DNA from: JBBSUQ01 sp964389755
GTDB taxonomy: Bacteria > Bacteroidota > Bacteroidia > Flavobacteriales_D > Crocinitomicaceae
Assembly: GCA_964389755.1 (NCBI GenBank)
Contig: CAYMEW010000016.1
Span: 1-64,000 of the forward strand
Direction: 5' to 3'
Length of the DNA: 64,000 bases
This document shows positions 7,982-16,826 of this stretch, one piece after another. Positions within the stretch are counted from its first letter, which is position 1; every line of letters begins with the position of its first letter. The position numbers were made by a program, and so were the translations under genes. The notes under the pieces were generated by a model. That model saw only the letters and a list, made by a program, of their open reading frames with translations. It ran no database searches and was not told the DNA's origin.

Positions 7982-9436
7982 TCAGATTACCTGGAACTCG
8001 TTCGGGAAATTGACGAGGTAGGCCTGTTGAGAGGCACGCGTGAGTGCCGTGTAGAGCCAGCGGTAATAGTCGCTGTTGAGCCCGTCATCCGGAATAAATC
8101 CCTGGTCAATAAAGACATTTTCCCACTGTCCGCCCTGTGCTTTGTGGCAGGTAACCGCGTAGGCGTATTTGACCTGCAAGGCATTGAAATACGGGTCTTT
8201 CAGGATGAGCTCGTAGCGTTTTTTCTTATTGAGTTCGTAGCTATAGTCCGCTTCAATGGCAAAAAAGAGTTCTTTTTGTCTGTCGCGCGGCAGCGAAGGA
8301 CTTTCCATTTGCAGGGTCTCCAGCATAACGAGCACTTCTTTTTCGCCGATGTCGTAATCGGTAAACTCCACGAGCAGACGTGCGAAGTCGAAACCGTAGA
8401 GCGTTTCCCGTTTGAGGACCCGTTTTACGCGAAGCAGTTCCCCGTTGGCAACAAACCCGATCTCCGGCGTGTCGGCGAGCCAGAAATAATTGTTTTTCAC
8501 GACCATCAGGATGTCACTTCCGCACAGTTCTTCCTCAAACCAGAGGAGGCGCGACCGGATCTGGTTGTTGTAGGCATTGGCGCGCTTGTTGGACCGTGTA
8601 ATCACGATCGTTTCGTCCATCCCGGAGTGATCGTACGCTTTTTCGAGCACGTCCTGTAGTTCGCCTCCTTCAATGAATCGAAGGTCTTTCCCGGCGAAGA
8701 GTGCGGGTTTTTGCCCGGCCGTCAGCGTGCGCAGTACAGTGGCATTTTCCAGGATCGCCGAATTCTCTTCCTGCCGCATGACTTCTGTGAGCCTGAATTT
8801 GCGAATGCCCGTTCGCGGGAAGTGAAAGGCGAGGTGTTTGACGTCCATGGCAGGAGAATCCGGACTGCCCACGGGAGGTAACTGGCCTTCGTCGCCCAGG
8901 AAGATGAGTTTACAATCTTTTCCTGAAAAGACGAATTCGAGCAGGTCTTCGAGCAGGTTGCGCGATACGGAACCGTCGGCCTGGAGGCTGTGATCGCCGA
9001 TCATGGACGCTTCATCGACTACGAAAACGGTATTTTTAGCGAGGTTGGGAGCAAGGCTGAGGGGCGATCCGATCTCGGCGGCAGACTTGGCACGGTAGAT
9101 CATTTTATGGATCGTTGATGCTCTTTTCCCGGAACGGTAACTGAGTACTTTTGCTGCGCGCCCGGTAGGAGCGAGGAGCCGTGACTGTATCCGCAATTCT
9201 CGCAGCATGTTAACGTAAGCCCCGAGAATGCTCGTTTTCCCGGTTCCGGCATATCCGCTCAGGACAAATACGGGATAGGGCTCTGGGGAAAAGGTAAAAT
9301 GAATGAGTTCACCGATCAGTTCACGCTGACCGGAAACCGGTTCCATGTTGAAATGGTTTGTGAATATGCGAAATAACGCGTTGAAGTCCGGGTGAGCCAT
9401 CCGTTCAAAATTAAGCATAATGCCCGATCCTGCCAT
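7982..9436 (-). CDS. RecD-like ATP-dependent DNA helicase (SF1B)
   Basis: Superfamily 1 helicase of the short RecD2/Dda-like kind, 484 aa, cytoplasmic, expected to unwind DNA 5'-3' in repair or recombination. Motifs in order: Walker A GYAGTGKTS (61-69), motif Ia APTGRAAKVL (89-98), Walker B VVDEASMIGD (about 139-148), motif III GDEGQLPPVG (181-190), motif V TCHKAQGGQW (about 429-438), motif VI YTALTRAS (about 462-469). The N-terminal HhH region of long RecD2 proteins is absent. Alternative Met starts at residues 7 and 13 are possible. It converges on the upstream 753-aa gene with a 4-bp gap, and no recBC partner is nearby. Confidence 0.93.
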   Translation of the reverse strand: MAGSGIMLNFERMAHPDFNALFRIFTNHFNMEPVSGQRELIGELIHFTFSPEPYPVFVLSGYAGTGKTSILGAYVNMLRELRIQSRLLAPTGRAAKVLSYRSGKRASTIHKMIYRAKSAAEIGSPLSLAPNLAKNTVFVVDEASMIGDHSLQADGSVSRNLLEDLLEFVFSGKDCKLIFLGDEGQLPPVGSPDSPAMDVKHLAFHFPRTGIRKFRLTEVMRQEENSAILENATVLRTLTAGQKPALFAGKDLRFIEGGELQDVLEKAYDHSGMDETIVITRSNKRANAYNNQIRSRLLWFEEELCGSDILMVVKNNYFWLADTPEIGFVANGELLRVKRVLKRETLYGFDFARLLVEFTDYDIGEKEVLVMLETLQMESPSLPRDRQKELFFAIEADYSYELNKKKRYELILKDPYFNALQVKYAYAVTCHKAQGGQWENVFIDQGFIPDDGLNSDYYRWLYTALTRASQQAYLVNFPNEFQVI

Positions 9437-9492
9437 TGAGCGAAGGGTAGAAAAAAACTAGCTAATGATTATATCTAAAATCGAAAAAATTG

Positions 9493-9500
9493 TAGTTTTG
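9493..9500 (+). promoter_or_regulatory. Promoter -7 box TAGTTTTG
   Basis: TAGTTTTG fits TAnnTTTG and lies 29 bp before the ATG at 9530. It probably drives the run 9530-12189. No clear -33 TTG. Confidence 0.5.
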
Positions 9501-9529
9501 TTCAACCAATAAGAAAAACACTTTATAAA

Positions 9530-10423
9530 ATGAGTCAATTTGTCGTTTACCTGAGAAAATTCTCTGCCCCGTTATTGTTTTTTCTGGCTTCGCTGGTTCT
9601 GATCTATGTCGGTTTGAGCAGCGAGCAGCAGTTTTCTTTTAACCTGGCAGCTCTCCTGATGTTCCTGGCAGCAGTATTCAGTTTTCTTTTCAGCATGGGC
9701 AAGCTCAACCGCGTGATCGTGATCATACTTGGAGTGGTTGCACTCCTCGGAGCCGTGGTAACCGGTGTAATGGCCTGGAACAGTGTTTCCGATACGACAG
9801 AGTACATGCGCAATTACGAAGAAACGCTGGCAGAAGCCAAATTCGTATTGTCGGATATTCGCAACGTACAGAAAGCATACGCGGAACGTCATTCAAAATA
9901 CGCTCCCGATTTCAACACGCTGATCGACTATGTGAAGAATGGGAAAACGAGTTACCTGGAAGCGCGCGGAAGTGTTCCCCTCCGGAAGATCACACCTGAA
10001 GAGCGGGATTACCTCTACCATGACAATCGCCCGATCGATAAGAACATGACCGAGGAAGAGGCATACCGACTTTCGAAAATGCCCAACCCGCCTGCCGATC
10101 TGTCCGATTTTAAACGCGATACGGTGGACATCAGTTTCTACCAATCGAAGTTCGAAGCGCCGAATTACAAGGAGGCGCGTAAAAAGGCGGGACTAGAACC
10201 GTTCACACCGGAGTCTTTGCAATTCATTCCGAATACGGACGGTGAGCGTTGGGAAATGGAAACGAAGGATTCGATCAAGATCGACGATACTTATTTCCCG
10301 GCAATTTATGTACACGGTAAACTCCCTTATGGCGAGCAGCCCGGAAAACCGAAGAAAGAAATGTACTTTGGCGATCCGAACCTGAGTACGAACTCTACTG
10401 CGGGTTCGTGGGAGAATGATTAA
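9530..10423 (+). CDS. Membrane-anchored protein of unknown function
   Basis: 297 aa. Three hydrophobic segments lie near residues 11-29, 36-54 and 60-82, followed by a helical stretch (TEYMRNYEETLAEAKFVLSD) and a soluble C-terminal domain of about 200 residues rich in charged residues and Pro. No family motif recognised. It is first in a tight run with the DUF3822 gene (9-bp gap), rsmD and coaD. Sequence around residues 105-125 (NVQKAYAERHSKYAPDFNTL) resembles the shape of pilin-like proteins after their hydrophobic helix, but I would not assign it on that. Confidence 0.8.
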   Translation: MSQFVVYLRKFSAPLLFFLASLVLIYVGLSSEQQFSFNLAALLMFLAAVFSFLFSMGKLNRVIVIILGVVALLGAVVTGVMAWNSVSDTTEYMRNYEETLAEAKFVLSDIRNVQKAYAERHSKYAPDFNTLIDYVKNGKTSYLEARGSVPLRKITPEERDYLYHDNRPIDKNMTEEEAYRLSKMPNPPADLSDFKRDTVDISFYQSKFEAPNYKEARKKAGLEPFTPESLQFIPNTDGERWEMETKDSIKIDDTYFPAIYVHGKLPYGEQPGKPKKEMYFGDPNLSTNSTAGSWEND

Positions 10424-10432
10424 AAGTACACT

Positions 10433-11197
10433 TTGGCGAAAAAACAATTAGCAATCATACTTTCGGAAGACCAGGTCAGAATCGGCAAATACACCGGTGA
10501 TGCCTGGTCTTTTTCGTCTGCCTGCACCTTTCGGGACCGCAAGATCGAGAACCTGCGTTTCCGGCTGAACGATTATTTGCAACAGGAAGAGGTGGAGCCG
10601 GATGATTTCGAGGAGTTCAGTCTTTCGTACTTTTCTCCGCGTTTCACGCTGATCCCCACGGCAATTTTCCCGGCATCGAAGCCAGAGTCGTATATGCAAC
10701 TGGCCTTTGGCAACGCGGTAACTTCTGCAGAGACCGATTACAACCGCCTGCCGGAGCTCTCGCTGGTGAACGTGTATGAAATGCCGGTATGGATCAAAAA
10801 CTATTTCGTGCTGCGCTTTCCGCGGATCGTCCTGCAACACGAAGTATCCCATTTATTACGCGGCGTTTTTGCAGGATCCACGTTTCGCCTGCAGGCCGGT
10901 ATCGTTTTCTTCAAACACGATTTCCTCTTATACGCAGCGCGCGAGAACAAACTCCTGTTCTGCAATTCTTTCGATTACCAGGCGGCAGAAGACGTTATCT
11001 ACCAGCTTTCCTTCGCCTTCGAACGACTCGGACTCAGTAAAGTGCAGGGGCGCATTTTAGTGTGTGACCCGTTAGCGGATGAACGGAATATGCCCGAACG
11101 CGTACAGGAACTGATCCCTAAGATCAGTATTTTAAAGAATCTCAAAACCGAAGTGCAGGCCGCGTTTGCATTTGAAAACCAGTTATTGTGCGTATAA
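10433..11197 (+). CDS. DUF3822 family protein
   Basis: 254-aa protein of the Bacteroidota DUF3822 family, whose members look like actin/ASKHA-fold proteins with no proven role. Recognised from overall sequence and from the conserved position before rsmD and coaD. The start appears to be TTG at 10433 (MAKKQLAII), nine bases after the preceding stop; no in-frame ATG occurs before residue 87. Its 3' end overlaps rsmD by 10 bp, so the two are translated together. Cytoplasmic, with no signal peptide. Confidence 0.8.
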   Translation: MAKKQLAIILSEDQVRIGKYTGDAWSFSSACTFRDRKIENLRFRLNDYLQQEEVEPDDFEEFSLSYFSPRFTLIPTAIFPASKPESYMQLAFGNAVTSAETDYNRLPELSLVNVYEMPVWIKNYFVLRFPRIVLQHEVSHLLRGVFAGSTFRLQAGIVFFKHDFLLYAARENKLLFCNSFDYQAAEDVIYQLSFAFERLGLSKVQGRILVCDPLADERNMPERVQELIPKISILKNLKTEVQAAFAFENQLLCV

Positions 11198-11724
11198 TCC
11201 GTGGAAAACTCAAGTCCCGACGCTTTAGTATACCCAAAGGCTTTCCTTCCCGTCCGACCACGGACTTCGCGAAAGAGGGCTTTTTCAACATGCTCGAGAA
11301 CCGCCTGGACCTGCATGAACTCGAGATCCTCGACCTGTGCGCGGGAACAGGGAATATTACCTTTGAATTCGCTTCGCGGGAAGCGGGCCGCATCACGGCG
11401 GTAGACCGCAACTTCAACTGCATTCGCTTTATTCACCGGCAGGCGGAAGCCTTCGGTATCGGGGATGTGATCCAAACCGTTAAGTCGGATGTTCTGGCAT
11501 TTCTCAAAAAGACAGACCGGAAGTACGACCTGATCTTCAGCGATCCGCCTTATGACGTTTCCTTCCATGAAGAACTGATCGCGCTGGTTTTTGAACGCGA
11601 ATTGCTTAACGAGGACGGTTCGCTGATCGTGGAACACGGTTCGAGGACAGACCTATCGGGTATAACTCATTTCGAATCGAGTCGTATATACGGAAACGTA
11701 CACTTTAGTTTTTTCAAAAAATAA
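11188..11724 (+). CDS. rsmD: 16S rRNA (guanine(966)-N2)-methyltransferase RsmD
   Basis: SAM-dependent methyltransferase that modifies G966 of 16S rRNA in the small subunit. 178 aa, normal for the family. It has the N-terminal MRIIRGKLKSR and RPTTDFAKEGFFN blocks, motif I DLCAGTGNI (about 49-57) for SAM, and the catalytic DPPY (119-122). The start is GTG at 11188, inside the end of the DUF3822 gene. It is followed six bases later by coaD, the usual pairing. Confidence 0.95.
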   Translation: MRIIRGKLKSRRFSIPKGFPSRPTTDFAKEGFFNMLENRLDLHELEILDLCAGTGNITFEFASREAGRITAVDRNFNCIRFIHRQAEAFGIGDVIQTVKSDVLAFLKKTDRKYDLIFSDPPYDVSFHEELIALVFERELLNEDGSLIVEHGSRTDLSGITHFESSRIYGNVHFSFFKK

Positions 11725-11730
11725 ACAGTT

Positions 11731-12189
11731 ATGTCACGCGTCGCATTATTTCCAGGAAGTTTTGATCCGTTTACCAAAGGTCACGAGGTCGTGGTAAAGA
11801 AAGCTCTTACACTCTTCGACCGCATCGTGATCGGTGTGGGGACGAATTCCATGAAGAATTCTTATTTCGAGCTGGACCGGCGCCTGGAACACATTCGTTC
11901 GCTTTTTGAAAACGAACCCCGGGTCGAAGTAATGACCTATCACAAACTAACGGTCGAATTCTGTAAGGACATCGGTGCGGATTTTATTGTTCGGGGCCTG
12001 CGTGACATGAAGGATTTCGAGTACGAAAAGTCCATCGCACACATGAATAACGAGATCAGCGGCATCGAAACGGTCTTTTTGCTGACCGAGCAACGGTATG
12101 GCGCGATCAACTCGACGATTGTGCGGGAGATCGCACGCAACAACGCTTCGATCGATGCCTTTGTAACGAACGCACATTTGCTCGTTTAA
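11731..12189 (+). CDS. coaD: Pantetheine-phosphate adenylyltransferase
   Basis: Phosphopantetheine adenylyltransferase, the fourth step of coenzyme A synthesis: it makes dephospho-CoA from 4'-phosphopantetheine and ATP. 152 aa, typical length. Nucleotidyltransferase motif GSFDPFTKGH (9-18) with the T/HxGH signature His18, and the C-terminal INSTIVREIA, the ISSTxxR-type ATP-binding motif. RGLRDMKDFEYE is also diagnostic. Second partner of rsmD in this operon. Confidence 0.97.
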   Translation: MSRVALFPGSFDPFTKGHEVVVKKALTLFDRIVIGVGTNSMKNSYFELDRRLEHIRSLFENEPRVEVMTYHKLTVEFCKDIGADFIVRGLRDMKDFEYEKSIAHMNNEISGIETVFLLTEQRYGAINSTIVREIARNNASIDAFVTNAHLLV

Positions 12190-12241
12190 AAAGGTACAAT
12201 ATATGCAGTAAGTCTGCGTATTAGTTTTAAAACCCGCGGAT

Positions 12242-13672
12242 ATGAAACCTTATTTCCTGCTGTTCTTCCTGTTTATCGTCCCCTTTGTGCGGGCTTCCGA
12301 AGATTCCACGGTTACGATCGAAGGGTATGCCCCGGCTTATGTGGGGTCGACCGTTTCACTTTACCAGATCGACGATTACGTAAGTTATCACGAATCACGT
12401 GTGGCGACGGCTACGGTGGGGCAGGACAGCCTGTTCAAAATGACCTTTGTGCCCGATGAGACGCGCAAACTGATTATCCGTTCGGCGCATAACCTGGCTT
12501 ACCTTTACGTGGAGCCGGGTGCGTCTTACCAGGTCTACTTCCCGGAGCGGGATCCTTATGTGGCACCGCGCGCGTCGGGTAATGTCGTGGAACTGACTTT
12601 TTACAATATTGACTCGACCGATATCAATTACAAGATCCTGCAATTTCAGCATTTTACGGACCAGTTCCTGGCGGAAACGTATCGTTTTCGCACCGATATG
12701 TCCGTATTCGGTCCGAAGATGGACAGCCTGCGCGAGACGGTAGCTGCATACTACGGGAATGATTCGTCGCTGTATTTTAAGACTTATGTGCGTTACACGA
12801 TGGCATCGCTGGATGATATCCAGTTCCAGGGAGAACGGAATCGCTACGAGAAGTATACATTTTACCTTCAGAAATTCCCGGTCTATTACCAGAACGACCG
12901 CTACATGGAATACCTCAACTCTTTTTACGACCGGATGATGCCACGGCTCGGTATGGAAACGAATAACCGCGTGTACCTGGGATTGCTTAAAAGCAGCCCG
13001 ACACTGATCATGCGTGCGCTGGCCAACGAGTTTACACTTTCAAACGTACGGGTACGTGAGATCGTTATGCTCAAGAGCCTTTCTGAGGAATACAATGCCG
13101 GTGAGTTTCCGCAGACCAATATCCTGACAGTGCTGGACAGTGTCGCCAACAACAGCCTGTTTGAAGCCAATGCGATCATCGCGAAGAACCTGCGGACGCG
13201 GCTTACGGAAATTGCCCCCGGAGCCGCCGCACCCGACTTCGCACTGCGCGGTAAGGATGGTATGCTGACCCGTCACAGTTTCGAGGGGAAGCACGTGTAC
13301 ATGCATTTTTTGGATCCTTCGAACATCGTATCGCAAAACGAACTAAAACTCCTGCGTTCGCTTTATGAACTGTATCGTAACGAAGTGGAGTTCTTCACGA
13401 TCGTGGAAAGTGCTTCGCTCGAAGATTCATCGGCACGTGCCCTTTACGAATCGATTCCCTGGCCCAAAGCAACGGTCGACGCCGGCAATAAGATCTTTGA
13501 CGACTATCAGGCCTACGCTTATCCGCATTATGTTTTACTGGATCCTTTTGGCTACGTGGTGCAGTCACCCGCGCTGGGTCCGGCCCCGAACGGCGTTTAC
13601 CAGACGATCGAAACAACCTTTTACCAGATCCAGCGGGTGGTCAGACAAAACCGCAGTGTGGAAGAAGATTAA
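12242..13672 (+). CDS. Exported thioredoxin-fold (TlpA-like) protein without cysteines
   Basis: 476 aa with a signal peptide (about 1-18, ending VRAS), so periplasmic. Residues ~20-120 form a beta-rich N-terminal domain like the DUF4369-type region of Bacteroidota TlpA proteins, the middle is helical, and ~325-465 is a thioredoxin-like domain (APDFALRGKDG, then HVYMHFLDPS). The redox CxxC site is replaced by about S-N-I-V, although the cis-Pro loop (AYPHYVLLDPFG) remains. I find no cysteine in the whole protein, so it cannot do thiol chemistry. It may be a binding or structural protein. A TAGTTTTA box upstream is a weak promoter candidate. Confidence 0.8.
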   Translation: MKPYFLLFFLFIVPFVRASEDSTVTIEGYAPAYVGSTVSLYQIDDYVSYHESRVATATVGQDSLFKMTFVPDETRKLIIRSAHNLAYLYVEPGASYQVYFPERDPYVAPRASGNVVELTFYNIDSTDINYKILQFQHFTDQFLAETYRFRTDMSVFGPKMDSLRETVAAYYGNDSSLYFKTYVRYTMASLDDIQFQGERNRYEKYTFYLQKFPVYYQNDRYMEYLNSFYDRMMPRLGMETNNRVYLGLLKSSPTLIMRALANEFTLSNVRVREIVMLKSLSEEYNAGEFPQTNILTVLDSVANNSLFEANAIIAKNLRTRLTEIAPGAAAPDFALRGKDGMLTRHSFEGKHVYMHFLDPSNIVSQNELKLLRSLYELYRNEVEFFTIVESASLEDSSARALYESIPWPKATVDAGNKIFDDYQAYAYPHYVLLDPFGYVVQSPALGPAPNGVYQTIETTFYQIQRVVRQNRSVEED

Positions 13673-13698
13673 GAGGGCTACAGGCCGCGGATTATTTG

Positions 13699-13706
13699 TA
13701 TTTTTG
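13699..13706 (+). promoter_or_regulatory. Promoter -7 box TATTTTTG
   Basis: TATTTTTG fits TAnnTTTG, 20 bp before the nitroreductase ATG at 13727. No TTG -33 element at the usual distance. Confidence 0.4.
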
Positions 13707-13726
13707 CAGAGAACATTCAAGAAGCA

Positions 13727-14314
13727 ATGCGATACAATTTATCTGAAATTACGGAACTTATTCGCAACCGGCGTACGATTTACCCCGAGCAATTCAGTGA
13801 GCGACAAGTGCATCGTGAACAGGTGGAGCTGATCCTCAATAACGCGATCTGGGCTCCCACGCATGGAAATACGCAACCCTGGCGATTTCGCGTATTTATG
13901 GAAGAAGCCCGCGAGGAACTGTCCGTTTTTCTCGGCCAGACTTACGTGAAACTGACACCTCCGGATAAGATCAATGATATGAAACTTGCAAAGATCGTGG
14001 CGCGTCCGAAACGGGCTTCTGCCGTGATTGCTATCTGCATGGAACGCCAGCCGGAAGAACGCATCAGTGAACTCGATGAAATGATGGCCGTGGCCTGTGC
14101 GGTACAGAACATGCACCTGACCTGTACGGCTTACGGACTGGGAGGTTTCTGGTCCACGCCCGGCTTTATGAGCAGCGCGGAAATGAAGGATTTCCTGAAT
14201 TTGGGAGAGAAAGACCGCTGCCTGGGATTGTTCTACGTCGGGTATCCGTCCGTGGAGTGGCCAAAGGGACAGCGCAAACCGATCGAATACATTACGGAAT
14301 GGAGAACCCGGTAG
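13727..14314 (+). CDS. Nitroreductase family protein
   Basis: FMN-dependent NAD(P)H oxidoreductase of the nitroreductase family, 195 aa, YdjA-like in size. The N-terminal RNRRTIYPEQF and APTHGNTQPWRF blocks form the FMN phosphate and ring contacts, and GLGGFWSTPGF with GYPSVEWPKGQRKP lies near the C-terminus as usual. Cytoplasmic. Physiological substrate unknown. The next gene starts inside its last codons (16-bp overlap), so the two are co-translated. Confidence 0.9.
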   Translation: MRYNLSEITELIRNRRTIYPEQFSERQVHREQVELILNNAIWAPTHGNTQPWRFRVFMEEAREELSVFLGQTYVKLTPPDKINDMKLAKIVARPKRASAVIAICMERQPEERISELDEMMAVACAVQNMHLTCTAYGLGGFWSTPGFMSSAEMKDFLNLGEKDRCLGLFYVGYPSVEWPKGQRKPIEYITEWRTR

Positions 14315-14727
14315 AGCGCGGCCTGGACCTGGGCCTGGTGAATTATACCAGGCATCCTGAAAACCCGGACTACGTGGTGTACCGCTTCGTGGATCCTGCA
14401 CGTGCCGAATCGTTCGAGGCGGCATTGGTTGCCGAGTCGATCTGGTTCGAAAAAGGGGAGGAGAGCAAGCGTAATCGCCTGTATTACCTTTTTGGTATTC
14501 ACAAGAACGATTACAAGCGGGCGACGCGTATTAATTTCCTGGTGGAGGCCAAACACAAGCGCAAACTGATTCCCGGGAGGTACTTACGTATTTTCATGAT
14601 CCTGTTCTCCATGTCGGTCATCGTGCTGGCACTTGTGAGTTACTGTCAGTTCCATTCACGTCTTGATAAACTCAACAGAGTCAATAACACGGAGGTTTCA
14701 TCTCCGAATGCAACACAAACTCCTTAA
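14299..14727 (+). CDS. Single-pass membrane protein of unknown function
   Basis: 142 aa. I chose ATG at 14299 (MENPVERGLDLGL), which overlaps the nitroreductase stop, over an in-frame Met at 14257 deep inside that gene. Residues 1-90 form a soluble domain with many charged residues (VYRFVDPARAESFEAAL), residues ~97-117 one membrane helix (IFMILFSMSVIVLALVSY), and a short polar tail follows. The soluble part could sit in the cytoplasm. Family not recognised; its size and fold hint at a signal-transducing-protein-like alpha/beta domain, which is only an impression. Confidence 0.75.
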   Translation: MENPVERGLDLGLVNYTRHPENPDYVVYRFVDPARAESFEAALVAESIWFEKGEESKRNRLYYLFGIHKNDYKRATRINFLVEAKHKRKLIPGRYLRIFMILFSMSVIVLALVSYCQFHSRLDKLNRVNNTEVSSPNATQTP

Positions 14728-14757
14728 TTGTCGTTATTTTCACTGAAAACAAAGCCC

Positions 14758-15528
14758 GTGAACAAACGATTACATCTCTTAATATTGCTGATTTGCTGTG
14801 TGTCCTCCATGCTGAGTTACGGGCAGCGTACCCGAAAGGACCGTTTTCCGTCTTATTTCGGATTCCAGTTCCGCCCGATTTTCCCGTCTTCGTTTTTAGG
14901 AAGGGATAATGTGACTTATACGGAGGGTGATTTTTCGAACCAGCTCAGCCTGCGTAACGGGTATTCGTTCGGGGCTAACGTTCGGGCCGGTTTTACGAAG
15001 TTGCTGGCACTTGAAACAGGGATTAGTTATACAAGCCGCAATTTTCACGTCAGTTACCAGTACCCGGATTCGGCCATTAATTCCTCAGCCGATTTTAAGT
15101 TCATTAATTTCGATGTCCCGGTGAACCTGCTGACCTATATTCAGCTTTCCGAAAAGTATTTTATGAACGCTTCACTCGGTGTTCAGGCGCGTTTTAATCC
15201 GTCCAATGCCGGTGTGGCTACCCGTCCTTCGGGTAAAAATGTTTTCCGGCATACAGCCTTTGCCGATTATTTCAACTTTGATTTCAATGCCAACGTCGGG
15301 TTTGAATACCGGACGGAGGAGGACGGTTTTTTCTACGCGGGTGTTACGGGTTGCGTCCCGATCACCCGTGTATTTGAATTCTATTCGACTTATGCTCCGC
15401 TGAACAGTACGAACCTGACGCGAGCCGTGGGTAATTATTCGGCGGCTTACCTGGCGCTCGATCTGAAGTATTTTTTCCCGTACCGCAAGCGTGCGAGTTC
15501 CGGGCAGCCGCGGGGACCGATCAATTAA
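14758..15528 (+). CDS. Outer-membrane beta-barrel protein (PorT-like)
   Basis: 256 aa from GTG at 14758. Starting there gives a clean signal peptide (NKRLHLLILLICCVSSMLSY, cleaved before GQ), whereas TTG at 14728, directly after the upstream stop, adds a polar stretch. The mature part alternates aromatic/hydrophobic and polar residues, with strands such as GANVRAGFTKLLALETGISY and NANVGFEYRT, and ends in LALDLKYFFPYRK. This is the look of an 8-stranded OmpW/PorT-like barrel. PorT itself is a T9SS component; whether this is the true PorT or a paralogue cannot be settled here. Confidence 0.75.
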   Translation: MNKRLHLLILLICCVSSMLSYGQRTRKDRFPSYFGFQFRPIFPSSFLGRDNVTYTEGDFSNQLSLRNGYSFGANVRAGFTKLLALETGISYTSRNFHVSYQYPDSAINSSADFKFINFDVPVNLLTYIQLSEKYFMNASLGVQARFNPSNAGVATRPSGKNVFRHTAFADYFNFDFNANVGFEYRTEEDGFFYAGVTGCVPITRVFEFYSTYAPLNSTNLTRAVGNYSAAYLALDLKYFFPYRKRASSGQPRGPIN

Positions 15529-15541
15529 ACTCTCTCCATCA

Positions 15542-16009
15542 ATGAACAACACGTACGAAACGCTCATAGAGAAACTCGGTCTGCTTCCGCATCCGGAAGG
15601 CGGCTGGTACCGCGAAACGTATCGTTCGAACCTCCATACGGGCGAACGGCAGTTGATGACCAGCATCTATTTCCTGCTGACTTCGGAGAATGTTTCCCGT
15701 TTTCACCGGATCAAAAGCGATGAACTGTGGTATTTTCATGCGGGCAGCACACTGATCGTGCACACATTGAAGGAAGACGGCTACCATGGACTTTTGCTGG
15801 GTAACAAGCTCGAAGCAGGTGAAGAGCCGCAACTGCTTGTAGAGGCCGGAACAATTTTCGGGTCGTCCCTCAAAGATCCGGACGCTTTCGCACTGGTAAG
15901 TTGTGCCGTCGCACCCGGCTTTGATTTCCGGGATTTCGAGTTATTCGAGGCAGAACCGCTGTTGGAAAAATGGCCCGAACACGAAGCGATCATCCGTAAA
16001 CTGACCTGA
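15542..16009 (+). CDS. Cupin domain-containing protein (DUF985)
   Basis: 155-aa protein of the DUF985 (cupin_5) family, small cytoplasmic beta-barrel proteins of uncertain enzymatic role. Signature blocks: LGLLPHPEGGWYRETYRS at the N-terminus, SIYFLL, SRFHRIKSDELWYFHAGS (cupin metal/sugar pocket) and VSCAVAPGFDFRDFELF near the end. The ATG at 15542 is preferred to an upstream Met inside the preceding gene. It converges on the aldo/keto reductase gene with a one-base gap. Confidence 0.9.
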   Translation: MNNTYETLIEKLGLLPHPEGGWYRETYRSNLHTGERQLMTSIYFLLTSENVSRFHRIKSDELWYFHAGSTLIVHTLKEDGYHGLLLGNKLEAGEEPQLLVEAGTIFGSSLKDPDAFALVSCAVAPGFDFRDFELFEAEPLLEKWPEHEAIIRKLT

Positions 16010-16010
16010 C

Positions 16011-16826
16011 TCAATCCCAGTCGGGTGCAAACTCGGGACTTGTGAGCCGCTTGTGCTCATTCAGGCCGAAAATGCGCTGCATGTCTTCTTCTGCCAGTTC
16101 AAAATCAAAAATATCCCGGTTTCCCTGCATGTGTTTCAGAGAAGACGCTTTGGGGATGGCGGCTACGTTTTCCTGTTGCATCATCCAGCGTAATACGATC
16201 TGCGGGGGTGTTTTACCATATTTTCGGCCAAGTTCTTTGAGCGTATCGTCTTCGAGGACGAGTCCACGGGCAAGCGGCTGGTAAGCTGTGAAAAGCAAGT
16301 CATTTTCGCGACATGCTGCAATCATTTTATCCTGTGAGAGGTAGGGATGGTATTCGACCTGGTTACAGAAAACAGGAGCTTCCGAAAGGGCTTTTTGTAG
16401 CTGGGAAAGCGTAAAATTACTGACGCCGATGTGCCTTGCGTATTGTTTATCGAGTGCCTTTGAGGCCTGTTCAAGCGCGATGCTGTTTGCCGATTCGTCC
16501 GCAGGCCAGTGAATAAGCAGCAAATCCACATAATCCTGCCGGAGTTTTCGCAAGCTGTTTTCAACGGATTTCAGAAATCTTGCAGCGGTAAATTCGCTTG
16601 GCCAGACCTTCGTGGTCAGGAAGATCTCCGAACGGGATACAGCTGTTTGGCGCAATGCCTTACCAACCTCTTCCTCGTTTTCGTACAGTTGTGCGGTATC
16701 AATGTGGCGATAACCTGTTTCAAGTGCCATACCGACAGACTGAACACATTCCGATCCGTTGAGTTTATAGGTTCCGAAGCCGAGTGCCGGTACTTGTGTG
16801 TCCTGTATCGTGCGTGTTTTTTGCAT
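16011..16826 (-). CDS. Aldo/keto reductase
   Basis: NADPH-dependent aldo/keto reductase of the prokaryotic AKR5-like group (2,5-diketogluconate reductase/YvgN type), 271 aa, TIM barrel. The catalytic tetrad is complete: Asp43 and Tyr48 in HIDTAQLYENE, Lys73 in TTKVW, His106 in LLLIHWPA. The C-terminal cofactor segment AIPKASSLKHMQGN is present. Cytoplasmic; reduces aldehydes or ketones, true substrate unknown. Confidence 0.95.
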   Translation of the reverse strand: MQKTRTIQDTQVPALGFGTYKLNGSECVQSVGMALETGYRHIDTAQLYENEEEVGKALRQTAVSRSEIFLTTKVWPSEFTAARFLKSVENSLRKLRQDYVDLLLIHWPADESANSIALEQASKALDKQYARHIGVSNFTLSQLQKALSEAPVFCNQVEYHPYLSQDKMIAACRENDLLFTAYQPLARGLVLEDDTLKELGRKYGKTPPQIVLRWMMQQENVAAIPKASSLKHMQGNRDIFDFELAEEDMQRIFGLNEHKRLTSPEFAPDWD

